Below are positions 40,878 through 49,173 of a stretch of 64,000 nt of DNA, piece after piece. This DNA comes from JAKQDH01 sp029558835 (GTDB lineage Bacteria > Planctomycetota > Phycisphaerae > UBA1845), in the NCBI GenBank assembly GCA_035356615.1, contig DAOQSN010000009.1, positions 69,989 through 133,988 of the forward strand, given 5' to 3'. The notes below the pieces were generated by a model, which saw nothing but the letters and a program-made list of their open reading frames with translations, made no database searches and was not told the DNA's origin. A program made the translations under genes and the position numbers. Each line of letters opens with the position of its first letter. Within the stretch, counting starts at the first letter, position 1.

Positions 40878-42500
40878 TCAGTGCGCGTGCCTGGGCATCG
40901 GCGGCGGCTCGTGCAACTGGGCAAACGCGGGAATCTTCTCCGCCATCATGGCTCGCACGCGCACCCCACTGTAGAGCCCCTGGAAACCGGCAATCTCGTA
41001 CAGGTACTGCCCGTCGCGCTGGGCGCCTGCCGGCGGGTTGAGCGCCCGCTGGAACGGCTGGATCAGGCCGCGGGCGTTGACGAAGCAGCCTTCCCGCTCG
41101 GCCCAGGCGCACGCCGGCAGCACGATGGCCGCTCCGGGCAGCAGATCGTTCTCGAAGATGTCCTGCACGATGAGCAGTTCGAACTGGGCGGCCAGCTTGG
41201 CCGTTGCCTTGTCCACCCACGGTTGCGGATAGCCGCCGACGATCCAGGCACCCTTGAACTCGCCCTTGCCAGCCTGCTCGGCGAACTGCTCGAAGGTGAG
41301 GACGTTGCCGCCGGCGGCCGCTAGCAGCAACTCGATGCCCCGCCGGTTCGGGCACTTCTCGGCCTGGATGGTGAACTTCACGGTGTTCCCGGTCGCTCCG
41401 ACGGGAAAGTGCCGGGTCTCGCCGGCCGTGGGGACCGGCCCCAGAACCAGTGTCGAGGCGGGGGCCTTGTCGCGCAGGACGCGGATCAGCAGCCAGGCCT
41501 CCTCACAGGTCATAAACGGCGACAGCACCGCGGCCAGCGTCGCGCCGCCGTGCCGGCGCACGTGCTCCTCGATGCGGAAGCGCACCAGTTGGGGCACGGC
41601 CGCCCAGTCGGGCGTCGTTTGCTCGGACCCGCGCCGCACCCTCGGCGCGGCGATCCGCTTGCCGTCGTGCACGTAGCGCCAGCCGAAACGGCCGTCGTCG
41701 CACATCCACCAGTCGTTGACGCCGGGGTTGTAACGTGGCCGCAGCCGCCACAGCGTGCCCTGGTTGTGGTCCACCCAGATGGCGCAACCCGTGGCGCAGC
41801 CGGCACAAATCGAAGGTGTACTGGTCAGCAGCCAAACGCGCTGGCGGAAGAGGAACTGCTTGTCGAGCAGCGCGCCGACGGGGCACAGGTCCACCACGTT
41901 GCCTTGCAGCGGGTTAGCTAGCGGCTTGCCGGGGAAAGCGTCGATCTCACAGCGTGAGCCCCGGTTGACCACGCACAGCTCGCTCGTACCGGAGATCTCC
42001 TGCGTGAAGCGCACGCAGCGCGTGCACATGACGCAGCGGTCCTGATACAGCAGCGTGTGCGGGCCGACGTCTTTCTTGGGGTTTTTGCACTTCTCGTCGA
42101 TCATCCGCGACTCGGCCCGGCCGAACTTGAAGCTGTAGTCCTGGAGCCAGCATTCGCCGGACTGGTCGCAGACCGGGCAGTCCAGCGGATGGTTCAGCAG
42201 GAAGAACTCCATGCAGCTCCGCTGGTTTTCCCGCACGCGTTCGCTGTGAAAGCGGACCTCCATGCCGTCGCGCACCGGCGTCTGGCAGGCCGGCAGCAAC
42301 TTCGGGGACCAGTCGGGCTCCTGGGTCCGGGGGTTGGGGACCTTCATTTCCATCAGGCACAGACGACACGAGGCCACTATGGAAAGACCGGGATGGTAAC
42401 AGTAATGCGGCACGTCCCCGCCGGCGTCCAGCGCGGCCTGAAGGACGCTGATGTCCTCGCGGCAGTCGATTGGCCTACCGTCGATGATGATCCTGGGCAT
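40878..42500 (-). CDS. nuoG: NADH-quinone oxidoreductase subunit G, short form
   Basis: 540 aa from the ATG at 42500. The order of cofactor motifs is complete at the N-terminus: a [2Fe-2S] site (HYCYHPGLSIVASCRLCLME ... LLPACQTPV), the His-Cys3 cluster (HPLDCPVCDQSGECWLQ), a [4Fe-4S] site (CVMCTRCVRFTQE ... C), and a CAGCATGCAIWVD cluster motif in the molybdopterin-like domain. That last domain is truncated relative to Escherichia coli NuoG (908 aa); the remaining about 280 residues are weakly conserved. Short NuoG forms occur in other phyla, so this is likely natural rather than broken. Confidence 0.92.
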   Translation of the reverse strand: MPRIIIDGRPIDCREDISVLQAALDAGGDVPHYCYHPGLSIVASCRLCLMEMKVPNPRTQEPDWSPKLLPACQTPVRDGMEVRFHSERVRENQRSCMEFFLLNHPLDCPVCDQSGECWLQDYSFKFGRAESRMIDEKCKNPKKDVGPHTLLYQDRCVMCTRCVRFTQEISGTSELCVVNRGSRCEIDAFPGKPLANPLQGNVVDLCPVGALLDKQFLFRQRVWLLTSTPSICAGCATGCAIWVDHNQGTLWRLRPRYNPGVNDWWMCDDGRFGWRYVHDGKRIAAPRVRRGSEQTTPDWAAVPQLVRFRIEEHVRRHGGATLAAVLSPFMTCEEAWLLIRVLRDKAPASTLVLGPVPTAGETRHFPVGATGNTVKFTIQAEKCPNRRGIELLLAAAGGNVLTFEQFAEQAGKGEFKGAWIVGGYPQPWVDKATAKLAAQFELLIVQDIFENDLLPGAAIVLPACAWAEREGCFVNARGLIQPFQRALNPPAGAQRDGQYLYEIAGFQGLYSGVRVRAMMAEKIPAFAQLHEPPPMPRHAH

Positions 42501-42766
42501 GGCCGAACCTGCGATTCCTTCCGTTACCCAAACGGTCCTTGAGTGACGGCGTGCCACTCCATGCGTAAGCGCCGGTGTCCCCGGTGGTCAAACCCGCCAC
42601 CGCCGACCCGCACGCCGGCGGTGGGATCTGAAATCTCAAATCTCAGATCGATGAACCCGCGTCTGGGAATCTGAAATCTCAGATTTCAAGTCCGCATCAG
42701 GTCCCTGCGCTCGCGGATCTGCAATTTGAGATTTCAAAGCCACGCCTTCGCGCCCGCGGCTCGGTG
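42501..42766. repeat. nuoF-nuoG gap with 7-bp-period A/T-rich repeats (42627-42739)
   Basis: Three blocks: CTGAAAT CTCAAAT CTCAGAT; CTGAAAT CTCAGAT TTCAAG; CTGCAAT TTGAGAT TTCAAAG. Each keeps a 7-bp period, and the composition contrasts sharply with the GC-rich surroundings. The tract begins 28 bp past the nuoF stop. Confidence 0.8.
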
Positions 42767-44074
42767 TCAATTCACCGTTTGCAGGACAGCGTCCCGCCGC
42801 GCCGGCTCCTGTTGTCCAATCAGTTCTTCCAGCTCGCTACGGAACTTCCTGACCAGCGTCTCAATCGGGTACGTCGCGCCGTCGGGCAGGCCGCAGATGC
42901 TCAAACCCGGCATCATCCCCATGTTCCGCGCCGTTTGTTCGAGGATGTCCAGGTCGGCGCGCCGACCCGCGCCGGCGGCAATCCGGGCCGCGATCTTGTA
43001 CATCCACGACGTGCCCTCCCGACATTGCGTGCACTGCCCGCAGGACTCCAACGCGTAGAAGCGGGCCAGATTACGCAGTACCAAGCGGATGTCCGTATCG
43101 GTATCCACCACCACGGCCGCGGCCGTCCCCAGCCCCAGCAGACCGTACTTCGCCGGGTCGGCGAAGTCCATTTTCATGTCGAGCTCGTTGGCCGTCAGCA
43201 CCCCCACCGACACGCCGCCGGGCAGGACCATCTTCACCCGCTTGCCGGGCAGCATGCCGCCGCCGAACTCGGGTCGCTCGATGAGGTCGCGGACGGTAAT
43301 GGTCATCGGTCCTTCGTAGCAGCCCGGCCGGCGGACGGGGCCGCTGATGCAGAACAGCTTCGGCCCCGTGCTGTGCGGCGGGCCGATGCTGGTGAACCAG
43401 GCGGCGCCGCGCTCGATGAGATGCGGCAGGTTGGCGAGGGTCTCGACGTTGTTCACCACGGTCGGTCGGCGGAAAAGGCCCTCGAGGGCGGGGAATGGCG
43501 GCTTGATCCGCGGCCAGCCGCGCTTGCCCTCGATCGACTCGATCAGCCCGGTCTCCTCGCCGCAGACGTACGCGCCCGCGCCGCGATGGATGTACACCTG
43601 AAGGTCGAAGTCGTGGCCGAAGAGGCGGCGGCCCAGGTAGCCGGCGGCGTACGCCTCGTCCACCGCCCGCTGGAGGACGTGGAACTGTTCGTGGAACTCC
43701 ACGCGCATGTAGATGTACGCGACCTGCGCCCGCGTGGCATAGGCCGCGATCATTGCCCCCTCCAGCACCTGGTGTGGATCGTTCTCCATGAGCAGGCGGT
43801 TGGAGAACGTGGGCGGCTCCGACTCATCGGCGTTGACGCACAGGTAGGTGATCGTCCGGTCCTTGGGCAGGAACGACCACTTGAGCCCGGCCGGGAAGCC
43901 CGCGCCGCCGCGTCCGCGCAGGTTGGCCTTCTTGACCTCCTCGACGATCTGTTCGGGCGATGAGCCGAGGGCCTTGCGGATGCCCCGGTAGCCGCCGCGG
44001 GCTTCGTAGCCCTTCAGCGTGCGCGCCTCGGGAACGCCGACGTTGCGGAGCAGGATGGGTTCGTAATCACGCAT
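42767..44074 (-). CDS. nuoF: NADH-quinone oxidoreductase subunit F
   Basis: 435 aa, normal. It binds NADH and FMN and cluster N3. The NADH/FMN glycine loop is LRGRGGAGFPAGLKW; VCGEETGLIESIEGKRGWPR follows. The [4Fe-4S] ligands are ESCGQCTQCREGT plus the later Cys in GLSICGLPDG. The usual ESEPGT(F/Y)KDR loop reads ESEPPTFSNR here, a small divergence by the flavin. It starts 36 nt after the inserted membrane protein gene. Confidence 0.95.
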   Translation of the reverse strand: MRDYEPILLRNVGVPEARTLKGYEARGGYRGIRKALGSSPEQIVEEVKKANLRGRGGAGFPAGLKWSFLPKDRTITYLCVNADESEPPTFSNRLLMENDPHQVLEGAMIAAYATRAQVAYIYMRVEFHEQFHVLQRAVDEAYAAGYLGRRLFGHDFDLQVYIHRGAGAYVCGEETGLIESIEGKRGWPRIKPPFPALEGLFRRPTVVNNVETLANLPHLIERGAAWFTSIGPPHSTGPKLFCISGPVRRPGCYEGPMTITVRDLIERPEFGGGMLPGKRVKMVLPGGVSVGVLTANELDMKMDFADPAKYGLLGLGTAAAVVVDTDTDIRLVLRNLARFYALESCGQCTQCREGTSWMYKIAARIAAGAGRRADLDILEQTARNMGMMPGLSICGLPDGATYPIETLVRKFRSELEELIGQQEPARRDAVLQTVN

Positions 44075-44110
44075 GCGTTGCGTTCGTTCGCCCGCCGCCG
44101 GAGCCGGTGC

Positions 44111-45370
44111 TCACAGCAGGAAGCGGAAATAAACCACACTCCAGACGATCAGCCCGGCGCTCACCCAGCCCCGCCACCGGGTCACGCAGACCGGGGTGAT
44201 CAGCGCCATCAGCACCGGCACGTAGTCCAGCGAATAGCGATTGTACCCGCGCTGGGTCGAGCCTGTCCCGTGCCATAGCAGCAGGGCCACGTAGATCACG
44301 ACCACGGCCGCCAGCAATACGCGCTTCTTCGGGTCCCGCAGCAAGGCCGGCAAACACGGGAAGAGCCACAGCAGCAGCGGGCTGGTCCACCACAGGCCGA
44401 CGCCCATTGTCGAGGGTCGCCAGTGCACCTCCGGGCGCCCCGCCACCTTGATCTCGTGGAGCTCCCAGAAGCCCAGGTTGGTCCAGTACAGGTTCCGCGG
44501 CACGTAGTGGGTGGAGAACAGCCCGTAGGTCCGTGCGTCCTGGGCAAACTGGTCGTCGCGCCCCTCGTAGTTCAGCAGGTAGCCGTCCTCGAGCGGGTTG
44601 GAGAACTTGAGCGTATTGAGCACCAGCGGCAACGCCACGATCACCGCCGTGCAGGCACCGGCCATCGCCAGCCGACTCCAGCGCCGCCCCGCCGGTGCGC
44701 CGGCCCAGGCGAGGTAGAAGAACGGCAGAGCATACGCCAGCGTCAACTGCCGCGACCACGACGCCACCGCGAGCCCCACACCCGCCAACCCCAGCCGCCC
44801 CTTCCCCAGGTAGGCGTGCACGAACAGCAGCACGCCGACCAAGGCCAGCATGTGGTTGATGTGGTAGGGCGCACACGTCTGGATGGCTTTGCGCGTCGCC
44901 TGCCAGGCCGACGTCCCCGCGAATAACCCCACCGTCAGCAGCACGGCGTGCAACTCGGAGCCCGTCAGGCGGGCGAAGAGCGCGTACGCCAGCAGCGGGA
45001 GCGGCAGCGCCAGCAGCACGATGCACCAGTGCGGCACCCCGTTTCCCCAGGGTACGATCAGGGTGGCCACCATGGTGAACAGCGGCGGGAAGTAGCTGTA
45101 GACCCGCCCCTGGTACTCGGAAGTGTCCCACTCGCGCTGGGGCAGGTCGCAGCGCCCCTGCCACCAGGCCTGGGCTTCCCAGATCTGGACGTTCTCCAGC
45201 CCCCCGAAGACCACGCGTGGTCGCCAGAGATTCGCCTCGTTGAGCCCCAGCAGGACCAGATAGACAAGCAACGCCCCCATCCACCACTGCCGCCGCGCGG
45301 CTGGCGCGTGCCCCGGCACCGGGTGCCCGGTTGCATCCCGCAGGTTGGCTACAGGATCGAGGTCGGTCAT
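44111..45370 (-). CDS. Polytopic GT-C-like membrane protein inserted in the nuo operon
   Basis: 419 aa, not a known complex I subunit. About ten hydrophobic helices (WWMGALLVYLVLLGL, WCIVLLALPLPLLAYALFA, HMLALVGVLLFVHAYL, TAVIVALPLVLNTLKF, VLLAAVVVIYVALLLW ...) with a periplasm-side loop after the first helix (LWRPRVVFGGLENVQIWEAQ ... EYQGRVYSYFPPL) resemble the PMT/ArnT-type glycosyltransferase C layout, though no exact DxD/EE motif is certain. It lies 46 nt after nuoE and 36 nt before nuoF on the same strand, so it is surely co-transcribed. A second frame open over the same span (44067-45377) is Gly/Ala/Arg-rich and is a shadow. Function in relation to complex I is unknown. Confidence 0.85.
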   Translation of the reverse strand: MTDLDPVANLRDATGHPVPGHAPAARRQWWMGALLVYLVLLGLNEANLWRPRVVFGGLENVQIWEAQAWWQGRCDLPQREWDTSEYQGRVYSYFPPLFTMVATLIVPWGNGVPHWCIVLLALPLPLLAYALFARLTGSELHAVLLTVGLFAGTSAWQATRKAIQTCAPYHINHMLALVGVLLFVHAYLGKGRLGLAGVGLAVASWSRQLTLAYALPFFYLAWAGAPAGRRWSRLAMAGACTAVIVALPLVLNTLKFSNPLEDGYLLNYEGRDDQFAQDARTYGLFSTHYVPRNLYWTNLGFWELHEIKVAGRPEVHWRPSTMGVGLWWTSPLLLWLFPCLPALLRDPKKRVLLAAVVVIYVALLLWHGTGSTQRGYNRYSLDYVPVLMALITPVCVTRWRGWVSAGLIVWSVVYFRFLL

Positions 45371-45416
45371 GCTTCACTCGTGGCTCCGCATCCGCCGGGC
45401 CGGTTGCCGCAGTCGC

Positions 45417-46049
45417 TTACCCACTGCCCTTCTCGTGCACGCCACCGGTGCCGTTGCCCGCGCCCGGCTCACCGGGAGCAGACGACGGCGCATCGAAGAG
45501 AGTGCTCCGCTCATACGCGAGGCGACCGTTGTCGGGATCAGCCAGAATCCGGGCCACGTCCTCCGGCCTGACCCGGCGGTGCAGCTTCTCTCCGATCAGC
45601 AGGCAGGGCCCGTGGTCACAGCCGGCCAGACAGTCCTCCGTCACCAGACTGTAGCGTCCGTCCGCGCTCGTGCCATGTTCGTCGATGCCCAGCAGCCGCT
45701 TGAGTTCCTCCAGCACGGCGTTGCCGCCCAGCACTTCGCAGGTCAGTCCGCGGCAGACCACGATGACCTGTGCGCCCTTCGGGTGGGTCCAGAAGTGCGT
45801 GTAGAAGGAGGCCGTGTCCAGCACGGCCGCCGGTGCGATGTCCAGCACCTCGGCCACCTCGACCATCGCCTGCGGCGGCACGTGGCCCAGGGCGTCCTGC
45901 ACGATATGCAGGGCGGGCAGCAGGGCGGCCCGCTTCGTCTCATACCGGGCGAAGAACGAGCGGATCTTCTCGCGCACTGCCTCACTTAGCAGCGGCGCTG
46001 CGCCGGAGTCTCCTGCAGGTTGATTACGATCAATGGTCGGCCAAGCCAT
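45417..46049 (-). CDS. nuoE: NADH-quinone oxidoreductase subunit E ([2Fe-2S])
   Basis: 210 aa, a little longer than the usual 160-180 because of a C-terminal tail of low complexity (SSAPGEPGAGNGTGGVHEKG). Thioredoxin-like [2Fe-2S] ferredoxin fold; ligands CRGLTC and CLAGCDHGPC bind cluster N1a. SFYTHFWTHPKGAQVIVVC and the helical start VREKIRSFFARYETKRAALLP match the family. It works with NuoF. A palindromic element and heptads lie between it and nuoD. Confidence 0.94.
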   Translation of the reverse strand: MAWPTIDRNQPAGDSGAAPLLSEAVREKIRSFFARYETKRAALLPALHIVQDALGHVPPQAMVEVAEVLDIAPAAVLDTASFYTHFWTHPKGAQVIVVCRGLTCEVLGGNAVLEELKRLLGIDEHGTSADGRYSLVTEDCLAGCDHGPCLLIGEKLHRRVRPEDVARILADPDNGRLAYERSTLFDAPSSAPGEPGAGNGTGGVHEKGSG

Positions 46050-46132
46050 GATTCTTGTTGGTCCTGGTAGGCGGTGCCCACCCTACGCCTGCCTCAATGT
46101 CTCCCACGAGCAACCACGCCACGACGAAACCA

Positions 46133-46229
46133 GGGTGGCATGCCCAAGCCCGCCGAAGGCGGGCGCCGGCATGTTGCCACGTCGTCCACCCCCGAGGGCA
46201 TGGCGGCGCTGCGCTTGGCCATGCCACCC
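46133..46229. repeat. Palindromic GGGTGGCATG element, copy E, inside the nuo operon
   Basis: Starts GGGTGGCATGCCCAAGCCC and ends GCTTGGCCATGCCACCC (97 bp). It fills most of the 221-bp nuoD-nuoE gap; heptads follow directly at 46239. Confidence 0.87.
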
Positions 46230-46238
46230 GCCGCTTTC

Positions 46239-46266
46239 TGAATTCTCAATTCTGCATTCTTCCCTC
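46239..46266 (+). repeat. Degenerate heptad tract downstream of nuoD
   Basis: TGAATTC TCAATTC TGCATTC TTCCCTC, ending 4 bp before the nuoD stop codon. It is inverted relative to the tract at the other end of nuoD (47553-47587). Confidence 0.75.
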
Positions 46267-46270
46267 TCTT

Positions 46271-47551
46271 TCAGCGGTCCAGCTCGGCGGCGATGACATT
46301 CATCGCACTCAGCACGGCAATCACATCGCTGATCTGGTGTCCCACGACCAGTTTCTCGAAGCATTGATAATTGATGAAGCTCGGCGGCCGGCAGCGCGCC
46401 CGGTAGGGCGTGTTGCCGCCGTCGCTGACGAGGTAGAAGCCCAACTCGCCGTTGGCCGTCTCATTCGCACCGTACGCCTCGCCCACGGGCGGCGTATGCC
46501 CGCGGTTGGTCATGATCTGTTCAAAGTGGTGAATGAGACCCTCGATGCTGAAGTACACCTCCGCCTTGTCGGGCAGGGTCTGCTTGTCATCGGGCAGCAC
46601 GTTCACCGGCCCCGCGGGGATGTTATCCACAAGCTGCATGATGATGTGCGCCGACTGCCGGATCTCCTCGAGCCGGACGAGGTACCGGCCCAGGCAGTCG
46701 CCCCCGTCACTGATGGGCACCTTGAACTCGACACCACGGGTGCCCTGGCCGTCCCAGTTGTCCGCGTAGCAAAGGTACGGTTCATCCTTGCGCAGATCGC
46801 GCCGCACGCCGCTCGCCCGGGCCAGCGGGCCGGTAACGCCCCAGTTGACCGCGTCGTCGCGGCTGAGGTACCCGATGTCCTTCGTCCGTTCGATGAAGAT
46901 GCGGTTGCGCGTCAGCAGCTTCTCGAAGTCGACGATGGCCGGCGGCAGCACTTCGGTGCAGAAGTGCTTGACCATCTCCGCCCACCGCGGCCGGACGTCC
47001 TGCATGAGCCCGCCGACGCGCGTGTAGCTCGTCGTGAAGCGGTGCCCGCAGCACTCCTCGAAGATGTCGTAAATCAGCTCGCGGGCGTTGAAGAAATACA
47101 TAAACGGCGTGTAGCCGCCCAAGTCGAGGCCGCTGCAGCCGACGCAGACGAGGTGGTCCTGGATGCGCGCCAGCTCGGCGATGATCGTGCGAATGGCCTT
47201 GCAACGCGGCGTGATCTCGATGCCGAAGAGCTTCTCGCAGGCGTGGTGCCAGGCGATGTTGTTGGCCATCGGCGAGACGTAGTTCATGCGGTCCGTCACG
47301 ACGACGTACTGGTTGTAGTTCAGGTGTTCGCCGAGCTTCTCGAAGCCGCTGTGCAGGTAGCCGATGTGGACCGTACAACTTAACACGCGCTCGCCGTCGA
47401 GCTCGAGCACGTGCCGCAGCGTGGTGTGTGTGGCCGGGTGCTGCGGCCCGACGTTGAGCACCCAGACGTCGCTGCCGGGCTCCTCGGGGGCATAGGTGGT
47501 GCCGCCGAATGCCTGGGGGCGGGGACTTGTAGCGGGGATATCAGACATCAT
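46271..47551 (-). CDS. nuoD: NADH-quinone oxidoreductase subunit D
   Basis: 426 aa, normal (49-kDa subunit). It forms the quinone-binding pocket with NuoB. NVGPQHPATHTTLRHVLELD, HIGYLHSGFEKLGEHLNYNQ, DRMNYVSPMANN and the closing SDVIAVLSAMNVIAAELDR are diagnostic. There are two ATG codons in tandem (47551 and 47548). No Shine-Dalgarno is visible in the 64-nt gap after nuoC; the space is taken by heptads. Confidence 0.95.
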   Translation of the reverse strand: MMSDIPATSPRPQAFGGTTYAPEEPGSDVWVLNVGPQHPATHTTLRHVLELDGERVLSCTVHIGYLHSGFEKLGEHLNYNQYVVVTDRMNYVSPMANNIAWHHACEKLFGIEITPRCKAIRTIIAELARIQDHLVCVGCSGLDLGGYTPFMYFFNARELIYDIFEECCGHRFTTSYTRVGGLMQDVRPRWAEMVKHFCTEVLPPAIVDFEKLLTRNRIFIERTKDIGYLSRDDAVNWGVTGPLARASGVRRDLRKDEPYLCYADNWDGQGTRGVEFKVPISDGGDCLGRYLVRLEEIRQSAHIIMQLVDNIPAGPVNVLPDDKQTLPDKAEVYFSIEGLIHHFEQIMTNRGHTPPVGEAYGANETANGELGFYLVSDGGNTPYRARCRPPSFINYQCFEKLVVGHQISDVIAVLSAMNVIAAELDR

Positions 47552-47552
47552 C

Positions 47553-47587
47553 CGAATGCAGAATGCAAAAGTAAGAATGAAGAAGAA
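47553..47587 (-). repeat. Degenerate heptad tract abutting the nuoD start
   Basis: On the sense strand of nuoD: TTCTTCT TCATTCT TACTTTT GCATTCT GCATTCG, then G and the ATG. It occupies the position of a ribosome-binding site and is strongly pyrimidine-rich. Confidence 0.75.
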
Positions 47588-47615
47588 ACATCATACCGCC
47601 GCGGCCGGGGTTGCC

Positions 47616-48152
47616 TCAGGCACTGTCCCGGTGGATGACCTCATAGTTCTCCCGTTCCCCCCGACCGCGGAGCGGGTAATCCTTGCGCAGGGGATGCGCG
47701 GGGAAGCCCTCCCAGGTCAGGATGCGCCGCAGGTCGGGATGTCCCGTAAACCGCACGCCGAACATGTCCCACACTTCCCGTTCCAGCCAGTTGGCACCCT
47801 GCCAGATGCCCGTGGCGCTCGGCACCTCCGGATCGGGGTCATTGACGAAACACTTGACCCAGAGGCGGTGACCCAAGGTCAGCGACAGCAGCGCGTAGGT
47901 CACGCCGAAGCGGTCCGTCGCCTCGGGGAAGTTCAGGTAGTCCACGCATGTCAGGTCACACAGTTGCTCGAACCGGCAGCGCCTGTCCTCGTAGAGAAAC
48001 CGCATGACGCCCGCCAGCCGCGTCGGCGGCACGCGCACGCACACCTGTTCCTCTTCCGGCCGGCGCCCCGCCAGCAGCGGCGCTACCGCAAAGTCGACGT
48101 CCGGGAACGCCTCTTGCAGCGCCGTGATCACCCGCTGGACCGTCTTGGTCAC
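47616..48152 (-). CDS. nuoC: NADH-quinone oxidoreductase subunit C
   Basis: 178 aa from a GTG at 48152 that overlaps the nuoB stop as GTGA; the frame continues upstream inside nuoB but is Arg-rich there. It is the 30-kDa peripheral subunit. NWLEREVWDMFGVRFTGHP and the following RRILTWEGFPAHPLRKDYPL are the family signature. FEQLCDLTCVDYLNFPEA is the N-terminal fold. It is separate from nuoD, unlike the CD fusion of enterobacteria. Confidence 0.94.
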   Translation of the reverse strand: MTKTVQRVITALQEAFPDVDFAVAPLLAGRRPEEEQVCVRVPPTRLAGVMRFLYEDRRCRFEQLCDLTCVDYLNFPEATDRFGVTYALLSLTLGHRLWVKCFVNDPDPEVPSATGIWQGANWLEREVWDMFGVRFTGHPDLRRILTWEGFPAHPLRKDYPLRGRGERENYEVIHRDSA

Positions 48153-48739
48153 GACCGCGCCTCCGTCCCGATTTGCACCAGCTCCGCCGCAGGTTGTACC
48201 GTCAGGCGCAGACCGCGACCACGCTCCCGGCTTGTCCGGATGCCTTCCTGTTCCACGATGCGCTGAACGGCCATGACGCCCTCCAGCAACGTCTCGGGCC
48301 GCGGCGGGCAGCCGGGTACATACACGTCCACCGGCAGGAACTGATCGATCCCCTGAATGACCGCGTAGGTGTCGAACACCCCGCCGGAACTGGCACACGC
48401 GCCCATACTGATGACCCACTTCGGCTCGCACATCTGCATGTAGATCCGCTGGAGCACGGGCATCATCTTGATGGCCACCCGCCCGGCGCAAATCAGCAGG
48501 TCGCACTGCCGCGGCGTGAAACGCATCACCTCCGCCCCGAAGCGGGCAATGTCGTAGCGACTGGCACCCACGCCCATCAACTCGATGCCGCAACAAGCAG
48601 TCGCGAACGGCAGCGGCCACAGCGAGTTCTTCCGCGCCCAGTTCACTCCGTACTGGCGCAGCATATCCACCAGCGCGTCCAGCCGCGTCGTGAGGAACTC
48701 CTCCCTGCTGCCCTGATAGGTTGGTGCCGCCGCTTTCAT
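48149..48739 (-). CDS. nuoB: NADH-quinone oxidoreductase subunit B
   Basis: 196 aa from the ATG at 48739 that overlaps the nuoA stop (TGATG). It carries cluster N2, the last iron-sulfur centre before quinone: ATACCGIELMGVGASRYD gives the tandem Cys, MGACASSGGVFD and VPGCPPRPE the other two. The N-terminal LTTRLDALVDMLRQYGVNWA is normal. Confidence 0.96.
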   Translation of the reverse strand: MKAAAPTYQGSREEFLTTRLDALVDMLRQYGVNWARKNSLWPLPFATACCGIELMGVGASRYDIARFGAEVMRFTPRQCDLLICAGRVAIKMMPVLQRIYMQMCEPKWVISMGACASSGGVFDTYAVIQGIDQFLPVDVYVPGCPPRPETLLEGVMAVQRIVEQEGIRTSRERGRGLRLTVQPAAELVQIGTEARS

Positions 48740-49173
48740 CACTGGTTCCAGCGGAAGGCCCCGCGCAGCCACTCGTACGCTAGGCCGAAGACCAGCAGCC
48801 CGAAGAACAAGCCCATGCCGATCAGCAGAAAGCCTTTACCCGCTGCCTGCCCGCCGTCCAAAACCACAGGTGCGGCCGAGCCCGTGGCGGCGGCGTAGTA
48901 CGCCTGCGCCCACGGCCACAGGAAGACCACCTCCACATCGAACAGCAGAAACAGCAGTGCCACGAGGTAGAAGCGCAGGTTGAAGCGCCGGGCTGTGTCC
49001 TGCGCGATCGGCATCCCGGACTCGTAGGGGCTGTCCTTGACCGGACCGCCGCGCTTGGGGCCCAGACCGTGTGCGACCGCCAGCGCGCCAACGGCGGCCG
49101 CGATGGCCAGCAGGATCGTCACGCCGATCGCGGTGTAGGGCTCCAGTGAGGCGATAACGGCGGGATTCACCAT
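48739..49173 (-). CDS. nuoA: NADH-quinone oxidoreductase subunit A
   Basis: 144 aa from the ATG at 49173 (AGAGG upstream); first gene of the nuo operon. Three helices. The diagnostic loop is DSPYESGMPIAQDTARRFNL, then RFYLVALLFLLFDVEVVFLW. The promoter should lie in the 650-bp gap upstream, which separates it from clpP. Confidence 0.96.
   Translation of the reverse strand: MVNPAVIASLEPYTAIGVTILLAIAAAVGALAVAHGLGPKRGGPVKDSPYESGMPIAQDTARRFNLRFYLVALLFLLFDVEVVFLWPWAQAYYAAATGSAAPVVLDGGQAAGKGFLLIGMGLFFGLLVFGLAYEWLRGAFRWNQ

Noticed and set aside
42627..42739. Replication origin or DnaA box cluster
   Set aside because: A/T-rich, but no TTATNCACA-type boxes and the location is inside an operon.
44067..45377. 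436-codon frame over the inserted membrane protein
   Set aside because: The other frame (44111-45370) has ordered hydrophobic helices and normal codon use; this one is Gly/Ala/Arg-rich.
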